From: Bemisia tabaci | Lineage: Eukaryota; Arthropoda; Insecta; Hemiptera; Aleyrodidae | Length of the DNA stretch: 64,000 nucleotides | Assembly: GCF_918797505.1 (NCBI RefSeq) | Contig: NC_092793.1 | Location: 67,017,660-67,081,659 of the forward strand | Reading direction: 5' to 3' | Shown here: positions 1 through 12,898 of the stretch, piece after piece | Layout of the letters: each line of letters starts with the position of its first letter | Position numbering within the stretch: position 1 is the first letter of the stretch | Program-made: the position numbers and the translations under genes | Notes under the pieces: model-generated | Told to the model about the DNA's origin: nothing | Databases searched by the model: none | What the model saw: the letters and a program-made list of their open reading frames with translations, nothing else

Positions 1-1552
1 TATCTGCCAATAAGTAACGCATTCTTTATTTGCTGTGTCAAAATTTGTGAAGCGAGGTACATATCGATGGTGAGACTAAAAAACTTAGTACCCTAATTTT
101 TTATGGTTTGAGTGAGCTGCGTCGATGAGCTAGAGAAGATATCTTATGCCCAAAAAGAAGAATTTTTACTCCTGACTGTACCTACTGCCTTGCCTACTTC
201 TGTGTGGTTCCAAAGGCTGCTTTTGCAAAAATTGCCTTTTTTCACAATTTTAAACAATCTTTTTTTTTTACAAGTTTATTAAGATCCTTAACTGACCGAT
301 GAGCGCTGGTGCCGTATCTTTCCTTACCAAGTTTAAAAAATGGCAAAGAATTACCAACTCTGAACAAAGGAACAAATACTGGTTGATTCATTCATAAAAC
401 GTGCGGTTGCAGAAAATTTATGTGCAAGCGAGCACAGACTAGCGAGTAACAAGGCAAGTAAAGCCTCAACAGTGAGCGTATTCTTACGAGTATGTAAGAC
501 GTAAGAGTCACCCAAGAGTTCCCTCCTTATCCGCCGACTCATAAACCGCGCCAACGCTTGCTTGATACATGATTGATATCCAATAGCCAAACAAAAATTG
601 TTTTCTAAACGGGCTTAATGGCACGCATTTTGAGCAGAAAGTGCGTGTCAACGGGTTTCCTCGGTAACATCTCAACGTATCGGCATGAAGAAGGGGTCCG
701 TTCGTTACCTGGGGTGGACCGAGTTCCTAGCAAGGAAGAAGCGGAAAATCTGCCCACCCGTTAACTGACGAACGCACGTGTTGTTTGCCGACAGCGGTTC
801 TGCGATTGTAGCAGTTTAATTTTCTGCGCAGCAGTAAAACGTAATTGGAAATGGAAGTTGGCGCGCAATCTTAGTCTCAGATGTCAGATTAAAAAGAAGT
901 GATAAGGTTTTCTTGGGTAAGAAACATGAAACGGGGGATTTGTTGGTGAAACTTGGCAGCTGGGGCCCTGCCCTCCGCGTCGCTCTTGTGCATTAGAAAG
1001 AGACGCAGTCTAGGAGCTGCTCCTGTTCTAATGGGTAGTTTAGCGGAGAAAAGAGATGGGAGGCTTAGACGCCACAACTTGCTTGAGCAATGAGCAGACT
1101 CCATAAATTAATTTGGCAGAGAGAAGCGCGGCTCAAGTTTTTATGGGATTGGTTTATGATTTGAGCCTTTCATCAAAATGAACGTTAGTTGCCTTGTCTC
1201 CACCCATTATTGAAGCACCCTGATTGGATGCGACATGCGAAAAGCGACAGGCCTTGAAAATGAAGATTTACAAGCGGAGCTAAGATCTTCCTCCTTAGAC
1301 AATTATACCTGATTAAACTTTTTGGTGCTGCAGATTCAGATTATGCTGCGGACTATCCGGAAATATTTATGTTGTTATTCTTTGCCCTTTACAGAGTTCC
1401 TCTGGAAATTCAACAAAAACAATTTCCAGTAATATTCTTCTTCTTCTTCCTCATAGAAAAGAGAAAAAAGGGCAAATACCCATGGGTCCGTCGCACGCAA
1501 AAAAACACAGCCAAGTAAATAATAGACTTGATGTGGTTAAAAACACACAACT
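1..1552. other. Intergenic, no gene seen
   Basis: AT-rich DNA with only short unrelated ORFs (up to 79 codons) that show no recognisable domain, splice-site logic or homology. No RNA gene or clear repeat boundary was identified here. Confidence 0.5.
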
Positions 1553-1713
1553 TTTTCCTTGAAATTTTCAGATATTTTAGATTAAATTGCGTAAAAAACT
1601 GCCCGAAAATTTTGGAAAAATTCACCATTTTCTCAGTAAATCTGGTTTTTATCGGAGGAAACTTGGCAATGTCTGAAAGCTCACACGGCGTTCTTCCTTA
1701 GCACGGCAGAATA
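1553..1713. repeat. Partial copy of a foldback MITE family (copy a)
   Basis: From 'CTTGAAATTTTCAGATATTT' to 'CTTAGCACGGCAGAATA' this stretch closely matches the right two thirds of the element at 11284-11545, including the terminal 'CGGCGTTCTTCCTT..CACGGCAGAATA'. The left terminal arm is missing, so the copy is 5'-truncated or too diverged to see. Confidence 0.7.
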
Positions 1714-2646
1714 GTTTTTAATCAGGGTTTTCGAAATACTTTTTTTTCTTTCTGCACTCGATTCGGCAAAAACCGCTAATTTAAGAAATGAGGCTGAAAA
1801 TCCGTCAATTTGATGTATTTTATTACCTTATTGATGACGCACAATAAGTACTTCCCTTTCGGTCCTCTCTTACAGTAGACAATGTACGAGAATGTAGAGT
1901 TAGGACCAGGTACGTGATTTAGGTACACCGGTTGTCAGGACGGAATGAAGGATGAGTGCTGCGTAAAATCGGTGTTTTTTGCAAAATGGCGCGCAAGGAT
2001 GGACAACTAATATTTTGGAAATAATTTTTAGAGAGAATACGTGTATTCAACGATTAGTACTTTACATGTGTTAGTGTAAATCCTCATTATAAGGGATTAT
2101 AGTTGCGACCTCTTGAGGGAGATAAAATATATTAATACTGAAGAACGCGACTATTAAGAATGAATGCAAATTCGTTTTTCCATATAGTTACTATGACGAA
2201 GAAAAGGTTTTTTTTTAGAATATTTTTTTGCTTTCTCGATGAATGGCTACGGATGGTTACGTCCATCAAATTTGTTTTAAATAAAGTGACATGCTATCAA
2301 AATGAATGTATATCAGACATCGATAGATCGATTATACCGATCGATTTTTATGTATCCGTCGATTTCGACAGATCAAGGACTTTTAAAATATTGCTCGTCT
2401 TAATTCCATATCATAAATTGAGCTTTGAATTTCAATAATTATTCGCCTAATGACTAATTGACCAAATGTTTTGGACTCAGGATATTTTATAACACGGCCC
2501 TCTTGAGCAGCTCAAGTGCCAAGATATTTGTGAAATGACAGTGGTAATCCTCCGTTTCCACAAAAAAGTGTATATATAAGAAGACGGGAAAGTATTCATT
2601 TTTTTAGTGCAAGAAACGTGATTGGTCCATATGTTAGGAAGGCTTA
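1714..2646. other. Intergenic, no gene seen
   Basis: Nothing recognisable. The short word 'GGTAATCCTC' with flanking 'GTTTC..CAAAAA.GTGTA' occurs at about 2545 and again at about 3107, so it belongs to a small dispersed repeat. The 92-codon ORF at 2160-2438 has low-complexity, non-homologous sequence. Confidence 0.4.
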
Positions 2647-2727
2647 TTTGGACGTATTTATGCTAAAAGGAACTATAAGCATAGGGATTGCGTGAGACAT
2701 AGTTCCTCTTAGCATAAATACGTTCAT
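2647..2727. repeat. Short hairpin repeat (about 80 bp)
   Basis: 'TTGGACGTATTTATGCTAAA' is followed about 40 bp later by its near reverse complement ('TTAGCATAAATACGTTCA'). The arms pair over about 30 bp with a small loop. The end word GGACGTATTT is shared with the larger foldbacks at 17567 and 19496. Confidence 0.7.
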
Positions 2728-3684
2728 TTTTTATTTATACTCTGTCAAAAAAGAGGTAATATTTTATTTTAATTTAATGTTTTTCAAAAAGGAAGCACTA
2801 TCAAGTGGCCATCTACAAAAGTGGCTAAAGTTAACATTGTTCTTTTGCATACGTACATGACTTTTTCATTGCACAACGAACATATCTAATTGAGCGCAAG
2901 TGACCAGTGTATTCTTAAAACGACATAAGACTGACGAGGGTATTGTAAAAAGTACCTAAGTTATCCTTTCCCAGCACAAAAATATGAATGACAAATTTTG
3001 CAAGAAGGGCGGATGCGGCAAAGATTATGTGAGGAAAGCATAGGATACGTCCTTTAATATCCCAAAAATTCAGTAAAAAAAAAACGCCGTTCGTGAAACA
3101 ACGAGGGTAATCCTCAGTTTCTGCAAAAAGGTGTATCAAGATGTAATGAAAACGGACGTAATTAACGTTCAGTTTCCTTCCTTAAACGCTTCAATTTCGG
3201 TCATTTCTTAACCAACGCTCTGGTTATATGCTATTCCGAACCTCCTCCAATTGCTGCTCGTTTCTCTCTCAAAACTTGCATTGGAGCTTAGCGAGCTCCG
3301 AAACAAACCTATCACAAGAACCCGAAGTTGCTGGTTTAATCTCATTTGTTCTACTGCTCATAATCGTTCCCCTTTTTTAATTTCTGTTCCCATTGTTGGA
3401 ACAACGATTAACTTTTTAATTACTCTGGCAATAAAAAAGAATATAACCAAAGGAGCGATAAAAGTTCGCGATGATCGTAACTAGGAGCTACCGTGTTTCT
3501 AATTGTATCCCCCTCCCCTTCCCCTTTCGCCTCTCCATAGTGAGTCCCTCTTGAATACGAGTATTAGTGTGTTCCCTCTCGGTTTTTGCCACAAAAATGT
3601 GGGGAAGGAAAACCGCAGCAATAACCAGGCAGCGTTCAGAAAAAGGAGACCAAGCTATCAATCAGTCATTGACAAACATGAACA
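2728..3684. other. Intergenic, no gene seen
   Basis: No supported gene. The ORFs at 2915-3139, 3251-3484 and 3503-3712 are short, overlap in several frames and show no domain. Confidence 0.4.
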
Positions 3685-3871
3685 ACACTGGAAAAAAACA
3701 CATTGGATCTAGAGTCCAGACTCTTGAAAACATTGACAAGAAAAAGTACTCATGATTCAATCGGATTTTTTCTTGAATCAAAACGAAATCCGCTTAAATC
3801 AAGAGTACTTTTTCTTGTCGATGTTTTTAAGAGTCTGGACTCTAGATCCAATGTGTTTTTTTTTCCAGTGT
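3685..3871. repeat. Palindromic MITE, 187 bp
   Basis: Begins ACACTGGAAAAAAA and ends TTTTTTTCCAGTGT. The arms, including 'CACATTGGATCTAGAGTCCA' and its reverse complement at about 3835-3857, pair almost to the centre. No convincing target duplication flanks it. The 110- and 96-codon ORFs on opposite strands here arise from the palindrome and are not genes. Confidence 0.85.
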
Positions 3872-4679
3872 ATTTGTTTGAATATTTCTGTGAACTTCCA
3901 AAGAATACATACGACCATTCTTCTGTAAAAATAAATTTCTTCGATGAAATCAGGCAAAAGCATGAAGTCAACCTCAATCTGCTCCCTTCCGTTCGATTCT
4001 GCTCGACTGAAACTTCACGAGCGCTGTCGAAGTAGGACACGGGAACTACCAGTAGCAGGTAAGACGGATTACCTGGTATGTAGATGACATCAATTAGAAT
4101 TTAGCTGATATCACCTAAAATTTAGATGACATGACCTCGTACGCGGCTCAACAATTTAAGTGCGCTTAATGTCAGCTTCACGGTTTCGTCCAATTTGATG
4201 CAATTTTCTTAAATTTTACCTGGATTTCCAGCCATTATATTGCCGTTAGTCTGATGTGTTTTTACTTGCTGAATTTAATATTCAAACTGCTAGACCACAT
4301 TGATGTTGGAGTTTATTGCAATCTCTGCAACATGTGACGAGACAAAATATTTCACTCACCAACATGTTAACATTGCAGCTATTTTTACGAGGAAATTTCG
4401 ACGGTGTATTCAACCTTACTGCAAATTTTACTCCTATTAGGAAGGCACTGGAGGATCTATTTACAATTGGCTTAGCCATCCTAGGCCCTAGGCTTCATGG
4501 AGATCTGGGGATGAAAAAAATAGCAGTTCTTGCATGCAGATGATTCAAACGTGCAGGTAGGGAGCTTTTATTCAATTGTGTTACAATTAAATTTACTCAA
4601 ATCACATAGTTAGGCGTATTTACTGAGTTATGAAACTAATCTTGTCCATTAAAGTTAAAAAAAAACTTGAACCTCTACC
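3872..4679. other. Intergenic, no gene seen
   Basis: Contains a minor tandem of 'TTAGNTGATATCA'-like words at about 4080-4135 (TAGATGACAT repeated). Otherwise I see nothing to annotate. Confidence 0.4.
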
Positions 4680-5503
4680 ATGGCCGGATTTACCATCTTG
4701 CCGCCCATGGGCCGCCTGTATTTTGCCGCTCTCTTCTCATTAATTTTGAAACATCAATAAAAACCATCAAGTGAACGTGCCGTAGGGAGAAGGGTGCATA
4801 AGACGCGTTCACTCGTGTTGGACACATTTTTTGCGTAAGCCTTGTCAACACTAATAGCAAAAGTTCATGGAACTTCGCGCGAAAGTTCAGTTCCGTAAAC
4901 CTATCTCTGGAGGGACAAGGCCTTTCATTTGTAAGAAATGAACTAAAAATTAAGAGAGAACAAACATAAATGAGGTTTATTAATTTTAACTTCCGCCGCC
5001 GTGCCGCGCTGACCACACTGTGTTTGGCGCAATGCGTGAAGTATTCATGGAGTCTTGTAGGCACTGTGCGTTTCACGCCGCGCCGACCGCTGTTGACCGT
5101 ACTGCGTTTGACGCAATGCGTGAAGTATTCATGCAGTCTCGTAGGCGCTAATATGTGTTACATGCCGACCGCCGCGTCAAAGGCTTCTCCTTTTCATCTC
5201 AAGTCCTCGTCATCATTTCTCTTGGCGCCGCGCCGCTCCAGGCCAAATTACGTGTTTGCTTTCTCTCTTAACTCAACTAATTAAAGGTGCGCAGTCTTTT
5301 GTATCACCGAAATACGACAAAATTAGAAATAAATGAACTCTCAGGAAATGAGAGATTTTGTCACCTTTTCTTGTTTGTAATTTTTTTTTTGCATCCGACT
5401 TTTTTGTACCTGCATTTAAAAAAATTGCAAAATTTGCCGCCCCCTAATTTTGCCGCCATGGGCCGCGGCCCATGTGGCCACCCCCTTAATCCGGCCTCTA
5501 CTA
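4680..5503. mobile_element. Inverted-repeat element, about 0.8 kb, possible hAT-type MITE
   Basis: Left end 'GGCCGGATTTACC' and right end 'CCCCTTAATCCGGCC' are inverted relative to each other; 'GCCGCCCATGGGCCGC' and 'GCCGCCATGGGCCGC' sit just inside each end. The left flank CCTCTACC (4672-4679) and right-hand CCTCTACT (5495-5502) match at 7 of 8 bases, suggesting an 8-bp target duplication, but the exact right boundary is ambiguous. The interior carries two units of the GCGTGAAGTATTCA module. No transposase is present. Confidence 0.55.
4990..5160. repeat. Tandem units of the GCGTGAAGTATTCA module
   Basis: Two units about 84 bp apart, with cores at 5034-5050 and 5118-5134. Each has 'GCGCAATGCGTGAAGTATTC' or a one-base variant, followed by 'AGTCT.GTAGGC'. 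The same module recurs at 9915-10075. Confidence 0.75.
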
Positions 5504-6856
5504 GCCGGGTTAGTAATAGGGAGAGGAGGTGATGAACGACAAAGGTCTCCCAACAATTCCTTCGCATCCGCTCTCACCTAGAGTTACCACCAATTTTTTA
5601 CCCTAGGGTCGTTATGAGACCCAATAGCCACACTCTATCTACAAAGTTACTCTAGGTAACGCTACATTCATTTCCCAAACATTCGAGCAGCATCAAAGCT
5701 AAATACCTGGGTTTCTCTTCTTAGAAAAATATGGCATCACGCCTTAGATGAAAAAATATATTTAATTTCTTATTTAATTTATACGTACGCAGATGTTGTA
5801 ATAGATCTGTTACAGACTATCGTGGTTGCACGAAGCTTAAACTAATTATAACTAACCATCGATGCCAAGGTGTATCGTAAGTTGATGTATCGTTATTTAT
5901 TGGCAGTTGGCACCTATGCCGATGAGTAATTGAATTAGGCGGTTACCTAGTAAGCACGTGAGATTGTAAGGCACAGGGCGCGGGTTGCACGAGCCAAGAG
6001 AATTACTGGAATCTATTGAATATATTTATTTTGTATCCTGTAGTCCTCCCAATGCGCACTTATGATTGGCGAACCTGAACAAAGCTCCCGTGGCCCTTGC
6101 ACCGTGAACACTGTTGCTGCCGGTTGATGAAAAAGAAAAAAATACAAAAAAAACGAGTGAAATTAATTGTCCTAGGCATCTCCTTGATTTTACTGTCACA
6201 CATGAAAATCATACTAATCAAACGGCAGAGTGAATCAAAACTCCCCCTTTAAGAATAATGTCAACTTTGAAATTACTGACATTAGCCAAAAAGTTTTGCG
6301 AGAACCGCAAGCTTTGTGTGGATTATAAACTTATAAATCGATTTTGGAACGGAAAGAAACAAACCGATGATGTGGCAGAATCACAGAAAAGGAGGTTTAG
6401 CTCTAAGAACATAGTATGCCGGCATCATTAGTTGCAATGCTACCTTCATGTTCAAAAACATTTCTCAATTTCAGTCAAAGTTTTGGGCATCTCTCGAGTT
6501 GCGAACGACCAGAACTTACTTCTACAAACAGTCATAAAATTTCTTTTTTTTTTCATTAAAAGTTACGAAGACTGTAGCAACAATTCTACTCAGTAAGTGT
6601 TAAAATAACATTATTTAATACATCAATTCAAGGCCCACTCACATGAAAACCAAAGTCTATACTCGACTCTGATTCAGAACTGAAGTAACTTCTGTACGTT
6701 TCATGATGGAATAATTTTTCAGTATACCTAAATTTTTCATGCTAGATTTGCGTGTAAAGTTCGCACACTGAAGGAGGAGTGAACCTATTTCAAATCAAAC
6801 ATTGATTACTTGCCGAATTAACAAGATTTTAATCCGTGACTGATTTGACCTGCGTT

Positions 6857-6907
<51 letters not shown>

Positions 6908-8477
6908 AAATGTAAGGTTTGTATTCACAGATTCTAACGTAAACGACGAGCATCAACTTTTAACTTATGGGTGAATTTTGGAAGTTGTTTGCTTGGTTCA
7001 ACTTAATCTACGGGGAATTTTGATTAGGCAACTTGTCTCGAAGAATTTTTATTATTATCAAATCAAGTGGTTAATTATTGTAAACAAGGTGTTCAGCTTT
7101 GCTTTTTTGGAAAAGAATTTTCACTTCGAAGCGGCAAATAATCAAGGCATAAGACCTGGCATCACAGCGCATCCACGGCCGAGAGGGAGGGTGATATCGA
7201 TGCAATTAACGTGTCACAACTTTCGATGTCTATTACAGAGCAAATCGAGCCCGACCGAAGCGTGATTCCGGTAATTACACCCGAAGTCTTGGACCAGAAC
7301 ACCCGTTTTTGCTAATTTTCTGCCATCCTCTCCTCCCGCACCCTTTTAGCTCCCCAAACGCCCAGCTTTGGCCGTTTAGCGAGATGCAATACGAATTAGA
7401 CGTCTCTTCCTCCCCTATCAGGGACAGCAACTGTCCCTACCACACCCAGTAGGCTCCACCAGAGGCGGACTGCGGACTGGTCCACCGGAAGATCGGCAAC
7501 TTCCCGCGAGATGGACCGGTACCCAAAGCGGGCCAGTCACGGGGGAGGGGAAAAATATGAAAAAGAGAGAGAGAAAGAACGAGAAAAAGAAAGATATGAA
7601 AAAAATTAAAGGAGAGAGGTCATAAAATCCATATCCTTTAAGTGACTGACTCGAGCTGGTTTATTGAAGTGAGTCTTGTTAAAAAATAACCACCCTCTCC
7701 CCCTCATTCAAATGGGTGTCGTGGATTGGACCAAATCTTGCTCAAATCAACACATTTGATGACACAGCATTCAATTTCAACGAGACAAGCGGACCATCTT
7801 TCTTCTCCAGTTCAACCGTGAGATGTATGATGTATGGTATGAAGTAATTAATTTTGTATGATGCCTAATAATTGTTCTGGGACCCATACACTATACACAA
7901 AATAGGCCATAAATGCTCAAGTATGACGAACATCGGCAATCTTTTGCATGCTTGCAAAAGTACATATATATAGTTCACTGCGATTTCCAATTTTTTCTCT
8001 ATTTTGCTCGTGAGGTGTTGAAGTTAATGTTACGCCCTGTCGGTGAAATTGCATAATGCCTGACTGGGCAACCTTTTTGCCCCGTGCGAGAACAAGTCAC
8101 TCGCGTTGCCCAATCTGCCCAGTCCATGGATTGGGCAGCCAGTCTGCAGACTGACCGTCAAAAGTCTGAAAATGACGCCAACGTAATTTACGCCGTCGTT
8201 AATTTGAAATGCAATTCATACGCTAATCGATGAATGTCCCCCACCGAGCGACTACCGACGATTTATTTATGAGGTATTGAACGAAATTTAAAAGTATCAA
8301 AACAATTTACAGGTTATGTAAATAAATATTTACGACTTTTCTTTTTGCGTCAAAAATTTTTGTTACAAATATAGGGTTTTTTGTTTTAAATTTTCCCCTA
8401 TATTTTCAGTAACTTAGATTTTTATGTTGCAGTTGTTGTGTTTTCTCTTTTCAAAGACTAGACTGAGCTGACAGTAG
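5504..8477. other. Intergenic; long poly(T) tract, purine-rich patch, no gene
   Basis: An uninterrupted run of about 46 T lies near 6860-6905 and a GA-rich simple patch at about 7550-7615. The ORFs at 6978-7265 and 5361-5567 have no recognisable domain. I see no gene, RNA gene or bounded element. Confidence 0.45.
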
Positions 8478-9065
8478 CGCCTTGATACAACTATTCGTGT
8501 TCCACGGATGTGCGTGTTGCATGTTCAAAATTGAAGGCGTTCCCGCTTTCCTCACTTCTCCCGAGATGCACAGAACTCGTCAGTTGCAACACTTTAAAAA
8601 CAGAGTGGCTTTATATGGTGCCTTTATAGGGAGAGTATTATCACAGTTAGTAATACGGGGCCAGAGTAACTGAGGCCAATAATTGAATCGGTCATTCTTA
8701 AAAGGTCCTAAGCTTCAGAAATGGAAACTCGAGAAAATTATTGGAAACTCTTGTAATTGACGCGTTTTAGATCGAAGATCATTTAATAGTGTGCTTAACT
8801 AATCCATCGCTCTAAAATTCCAGAGCTCTGAAATTTAGAAAGGGTTGATTGAAACTTTTTTCCAGTTTTTCTCGTGTATTAATTTCTGGCCCTCGCTAAA
8901 GTCTTCTTTAGAATGACCGATTCAAATCGGTAACTATCTGGACCTACGAATACTGCACTGGTTGTACGTTGTACGTGAGTTACTTGTAGTGCCTTAATGT
9001 AATTATTTGTGTTCTACGGATGTGAGTGTTGCGTGTTCTAAATTGAAGGCACTTTCGCTTTTCTC
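8478..9065. repeat. Pair of diverged direct repeats (about 75 bp each, about 510 bp apart)
   Basis: 'CAACTATTCGTGTTCCACGG' at about 8487 and 'TAATTATTTGTGTTCTACGG' at about 8998 each continue with 'ATGTG.GTGTTGC.TGTTC' and 'AAATTGAAGGC'. They resemble degenerate versions of the modules at 12945, 13245, 20690 and 20845. Confidence 0.6.
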
Positions 9066-9744
9066 ATCTTTTCAGAAATATGCATGGGAGTTGTCGTTAG
9101 TTGAAGCACCCCAATAATAGATTAGGAAACTAGGTATTTCATCTCAATCCTTTGACTACAAAAAAAGGAAGCCGCTCTGCTCTGACTGATCAATGGATTC
9201 CACGCCCCCGTGGATTTTCTTATTTCCAACTATTGAATTGACTTCTGAACAAAATTTGATGGCTATTTACGCCGTGAATTGTTCTTTTTTTGTGAGTTTC
9301 ATTCATCTCTCCCTCGATGAATGAATATTAACAAATTTATATTGATCAGTTTAGTTTACTCGGATGCTGGGTTTCGGGAAAAACACGTAAATTTTATTAA
9401 AATTTAAAATAAATCAAAATAAATAATTTTAATCCTGATCAATGTAGCCTGTAAATTTTTATGATTGTATTGTTTTTTATTTTGTTACTTAAAAATCTCA
9501 AGAAATATTCGCCGGAAATCGATCAAAGGGGAAAGTTTGTCGGTTAGTGTGTGGATTGCAGCTAAAATTAACAATCAACCCCCGTGGCGTAATTTTCAGA
9601 CTTTAAACCGACCAGTGCGCGAGCTGGCTGTCCACTTTATGAACTGGAGGAAAACATCGGCCATTGGGTCAGTTGCGCTGGTCATTGTCTCGTCGTTTGA
9701 TGCTTGATTCTTGTAGATCAGCTAAGAATAATGAGAACTCTCTA
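9066..9744. other. Intergenic, no gene seen
   Basis: AT-rich, with short unrelated ORFs only (80 codons at 9465-9707). Nothing supported. Confidence 0.4.
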
Positions 9745-10222
9745 CGTTCAATGTTAACCGAGGTATCAGGTATCGCCACTTGAAAAGTCAGGTTTTTGAC
9801 GTCATCCACCGCGGTAGTGACACTCTTGATTTCTTCTACCTTGCTTTCATCCGAGTTTTACGTTGAGGATGCAAATGTGCGCAACACTGACTGAACTCGA
9901 AGTTTTTTAGGCGCTAATATGCGTTTCACACCAGTGGACCGACTGCGCTACATTTGGCGCAATGCGAGAAGTATTCACGCAGTCTTGTAGGCGCCAATAT
10001 GCGGCTCACGCCGACCGCATTGTTTGGCGCAATGCGTGAAGTTTTCACACAGGCTTGCAGGCGCTAATATCATTCATCCGAGTTTCACGTTGAGTAACCA
10101 GTGAAAATGTGCGTCACCATTGAAAACAAGGTGGAAGAGACCAAGGGTGTCACTACCGCGGTGGATGACGTCAAAAACCCGACTTTTCAAAGGGCGATAT
10201 CTCGGTTATTATTGAACGTGGA
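9745..10222. repeat. Inverted-repeat element with internal tandem array
   Basis: The arms at about 9748-9835 and 10135-10219 are inverted copies: 'GACGTCATCCACCGCGGTAG' reads back as its complement at about 10154-10173, and 'AAAAGTC.GG' words mirror. The loop contains 'CATCCGAGTT.TACGTTGAG' twice (about 9848 and 10075) and two units of the GCGTGAAGTATTCAC module. No terminal target duplication was found. Confidence 0.75.
9915..10075. repeat. Tandem units of the GCGTGAAGTATTCAC module
   Basis: Cores at 9964-9980 (GCGAGAAGTATTCACGC) and 10034-10050 (GCGTGAAGTTTTCACAC), each followed by 'GGCTTG.AGGCGC' or 'GTCTTGTAGGCGC'. Homologous to 4990-5160, but inside a different inverted-repeat element. 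Confidence 0.75.
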
Positions 10223-10727
10223 AAGTGGCTGATTGGGCAGATCTTTATATATTTAGATGATCTGATAGAATCAAGCATCGAAACACGATCCCGTAACCAT
10301 CGCAACTCACCCATTCGTGGACGGGGCAAAAAAGTTGCGTAATCCGTAGAGTAGGCAATTTTTCCGACGGGGCGTAACATAAATACCATTCATGATGCTA
10401 TCGTTAAGAACTTAAAAGTCGTTGAAAAGTTGCTAAAGTTGCTCGGAAATTACGAAAAGAGTCGAGTTATCACACAAATTTCGAGGTGGTTGAAGATCAA
10501 AGCAAAAAAATCAACTAATAACGATGTTTTTTGAGTGTGCCAAACACCACGTGTTGTATCGGGAGATCCCAAAAACGATTCATAATCAGTGATAAAGGTC
10601 CAGCTTCCACAGTTTCATCAATAATTCTTTCGATGTGTTCCTCCGATATCCCATTTTTTGGGATCAAAGTTTTTGCGTGGGTAACTAAACGATAACATGG
10701 ATATGTTGCATGAATAACTACAAAATG
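10223..10727. other. Intergenic, no gene seen
   Basis: Non-coding by appearance. The antisense ORF at 10171-10389 overlaps the arm of the preceding inverted repeat. Confidence 0.35.
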
Positions 10728-11250
10728 TAGGTTAAAGCTAAAGTAGAGAAGAAGATCGGAAATCAAAGTCACTGTTTTCGTGGTAATTCAGTTGACGCGT
10801 GAAAAATCGCATTTTTTTCGTTATTTTCGATTTTCCGATTTTCGTCGGTGTTGAGACCCTTGACTGATCGATGTTCATCAAAAAATGTCAAGCACTCAAT
10901 GTATACACCATAAAGTTGAACCGTAAAAATAATATAAAAAATCGAAGAGTCTGTGTCGCTAAACTTCGATAAACGTGTAAAAAGTCGTCTTATTATTGCA
11001 CAAATGTTTTGCATCATACTTCGCCCACTTTCAGTTTGGTTTATATCCTTCACCGAATGAGATGTTAACGACCACTCGAAAGCATACAGCTTAAGGTTGA
11101 AGTAGAGGGAGAAAATAGGAGATCAAAGTGACTGTTACTGAGGCACCTCGATGGGTGCGTACAAAACCGTCTTCTTCGGTCATTTTAGAGCATTTTCAGC
11201 AGATTTCCACCTGACTCTAGACCCTTGACCGATCGACAGAAAAGTGTATT
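10728..11250. repeat. Diverged tandem duplication (about 165-bp homologous blocks)
   Basis: Blocks at about 10728-10890 and 11085-11250 share, in order, 'AAGTAGAG.GAGAA', 'GATCAAAGT.ACTGTT' and 'AGACCCTTGAC.GATCGA'. They lie about 355 bp apart. The ORFs at 10515-11053 run through them but show no domain. Confidence 0.6.
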
Positions 11251-11283
11251 TTAAAAATATTTGTATAATATCAGTGTGTGAAG

Positions 11284-11545
11284 TATACTGCCTTGCTAAG
11301 GAAGAACGCCGTATGAACATTCGCGAGTTGCCAAATTTCCCTTGATAAAACATACATTTTTGACGAAATTTATGCATATTTTTTCTTGAAATTTTCAGAT
11401 ATTTTAGATTAAATTGCGTACGAAATTGTCTGAAAATTTTGGGGGAAAATATTCATAATGTTCCCAGTAAATTCGGGTTTTATCAAAGGAAATTTGGCAA
11501 TATCTGGAGGCTCATACGGCGTTCTTCCTTACCACGGCAGAATAC
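11284..11545. repeat. Foldback MITE, about 260 bp (copy b)
   Basis: The left arm 'CTAAGGAAGAACGCCGTATG' and right arm 'CATACGGCGTTCTTCCTTAC' are inverted copies, with further pairing of 'TTGCCAAATTTCC' and 'GGAAATTTGGCAA'. The ends read as T(G)TATTCTGCC inverted. The family also has the truncated copy at 1553-1713. Confidence 0.85.
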
Positions 11546-12898
11546 ATCAGAGCAAGCACAGACTGCTCACGCGACGGGTCTGCGCCTGCGAGCGCTCGGC
11601 AGTTGATATTGGGAACCGAGCTGAGCACTTGATCTCTTCAACTCGGCTACTGACAAGTTTACCCCGCCGCGCTCCCGATACTCTTTTATCGCTAATTAAA
11701 TCTATAACATAAAACCTATTATTTACGATTAAAATCTAGATTAAATTTATTTTAATTACTTAGGGCTGGGGTCAACTAATCAAAGGATGACGTATGAGCG
11801 ACTAACTGGCTTACTCGCCTCCAACATTTTTCCCGTCCTCCGTATACCTTACATCCCTGAAAATTTTAATCTTTCGCATCCGTCTTCCAACTACCCCCCC
11901 CCCCTCCCCTATTTTTGGTCAGAGCCAAAGAAGCAAGGAATGAGGCGCTAGACGGATGAGACATTAGATATGTGTGATTACAAAGTGCAGCACGACGTGC
12001 AATTCTTCTTCGGGACTTCACGAAGAAAATTCTTTACACCAGAAACGACGAAGGGGTTGTTAACGAAATCTGCAGGTTTTGACAGGTTTTTGAAAATTGC
12101 ATGTGTAACCACTATAACGAAAATAATAATTTATTTTGGAAAACTATGAAGTTTGTCGGAAATGTCAAGCGTGTGATTGCGAAGTTCATTGAGTTGATTT
12201 TCGCTCCATTAATCAGAATTCAACCCTGTAAGGCAGTATTGAGTATGATCATTCTTCCGCAATGTTTGAAACAAACTTTCCTATGGCATGATCATCCTAA
12301 CAGAATTTTACTAAATGTTTCAAGAGTAGGAAAGCTAATTGAGAAATAAGAAAAAATTAAGCTCATTTGCCTGCTTGCTTTCAAAGTATGCCATACATTC
12401 GGGCGAACGGAGAATACCTACCTGAAAATTGATTTTTAGGTGTACCACAGTAACTTTAATTACAATGAAATGTCTTTGTTTATTGTTGATCTTCCCTACA
12501 AATTTGGGGGGGGGAGTCAATGATATTTTTTCATGGAAATGAGGAACTGCGAATATACGGTTGAATTTTCTAACGGTAGCGTGGTGCTGGGGAAACTCAA
12601 CAACGAGACTGAAAAAATATGCCTCACGCACTAATCTGAACAAAATGCAAATTTTACGTTTGTGCTCATTCTAGGGGTTTGATTATTAATGAATGGTACC
12701 TTACACAATTTGAGATGAGTAACACTTATTGAACACTTTGTTACAAAAGCACCTTACTATAATAATACACTATATTATACTATAGTAGTACTATCAGAAA
12801 TTTTTATCAGATCTATTCTTTTTGATTTGTAGCCCGAAAACATGACAAGATGAAAACATCAATAAAACATTGGAAAACATGGCTTAAACAAAGCTACT
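11546..12898. other. Intergenic, no gene seen
   Basis: No supported gene. The ORFs at 11458-11712, 12101-12349 and 12335-12643 lack domains, good codon structure or splice context. A poly(C) run occurs at about 11896. Confidence 0.4.

Noticed and set aside
3703..4040. ORFs of 110 and 96 codons on opposite strands
   Set aside because: Both arise largely from the arms of the palindromic MITE at 3685-3871, and their translations mirror each other ('DLESRLLKT' appears in both).
6860..6905. Long poly(T) as the tail of a SINE or processed gene
   Set aside because: No RNA polymerase III boxes, tRNA-like head, coding remnant or target duplication could be identified next to it.
10515..11053. Two adjacent antisense ORFs (85 and 94 codons) as exons of one gene
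   Set aside because: They run through a diverged tandem duplication, have no domain, and no credible donor and acceptor join them.
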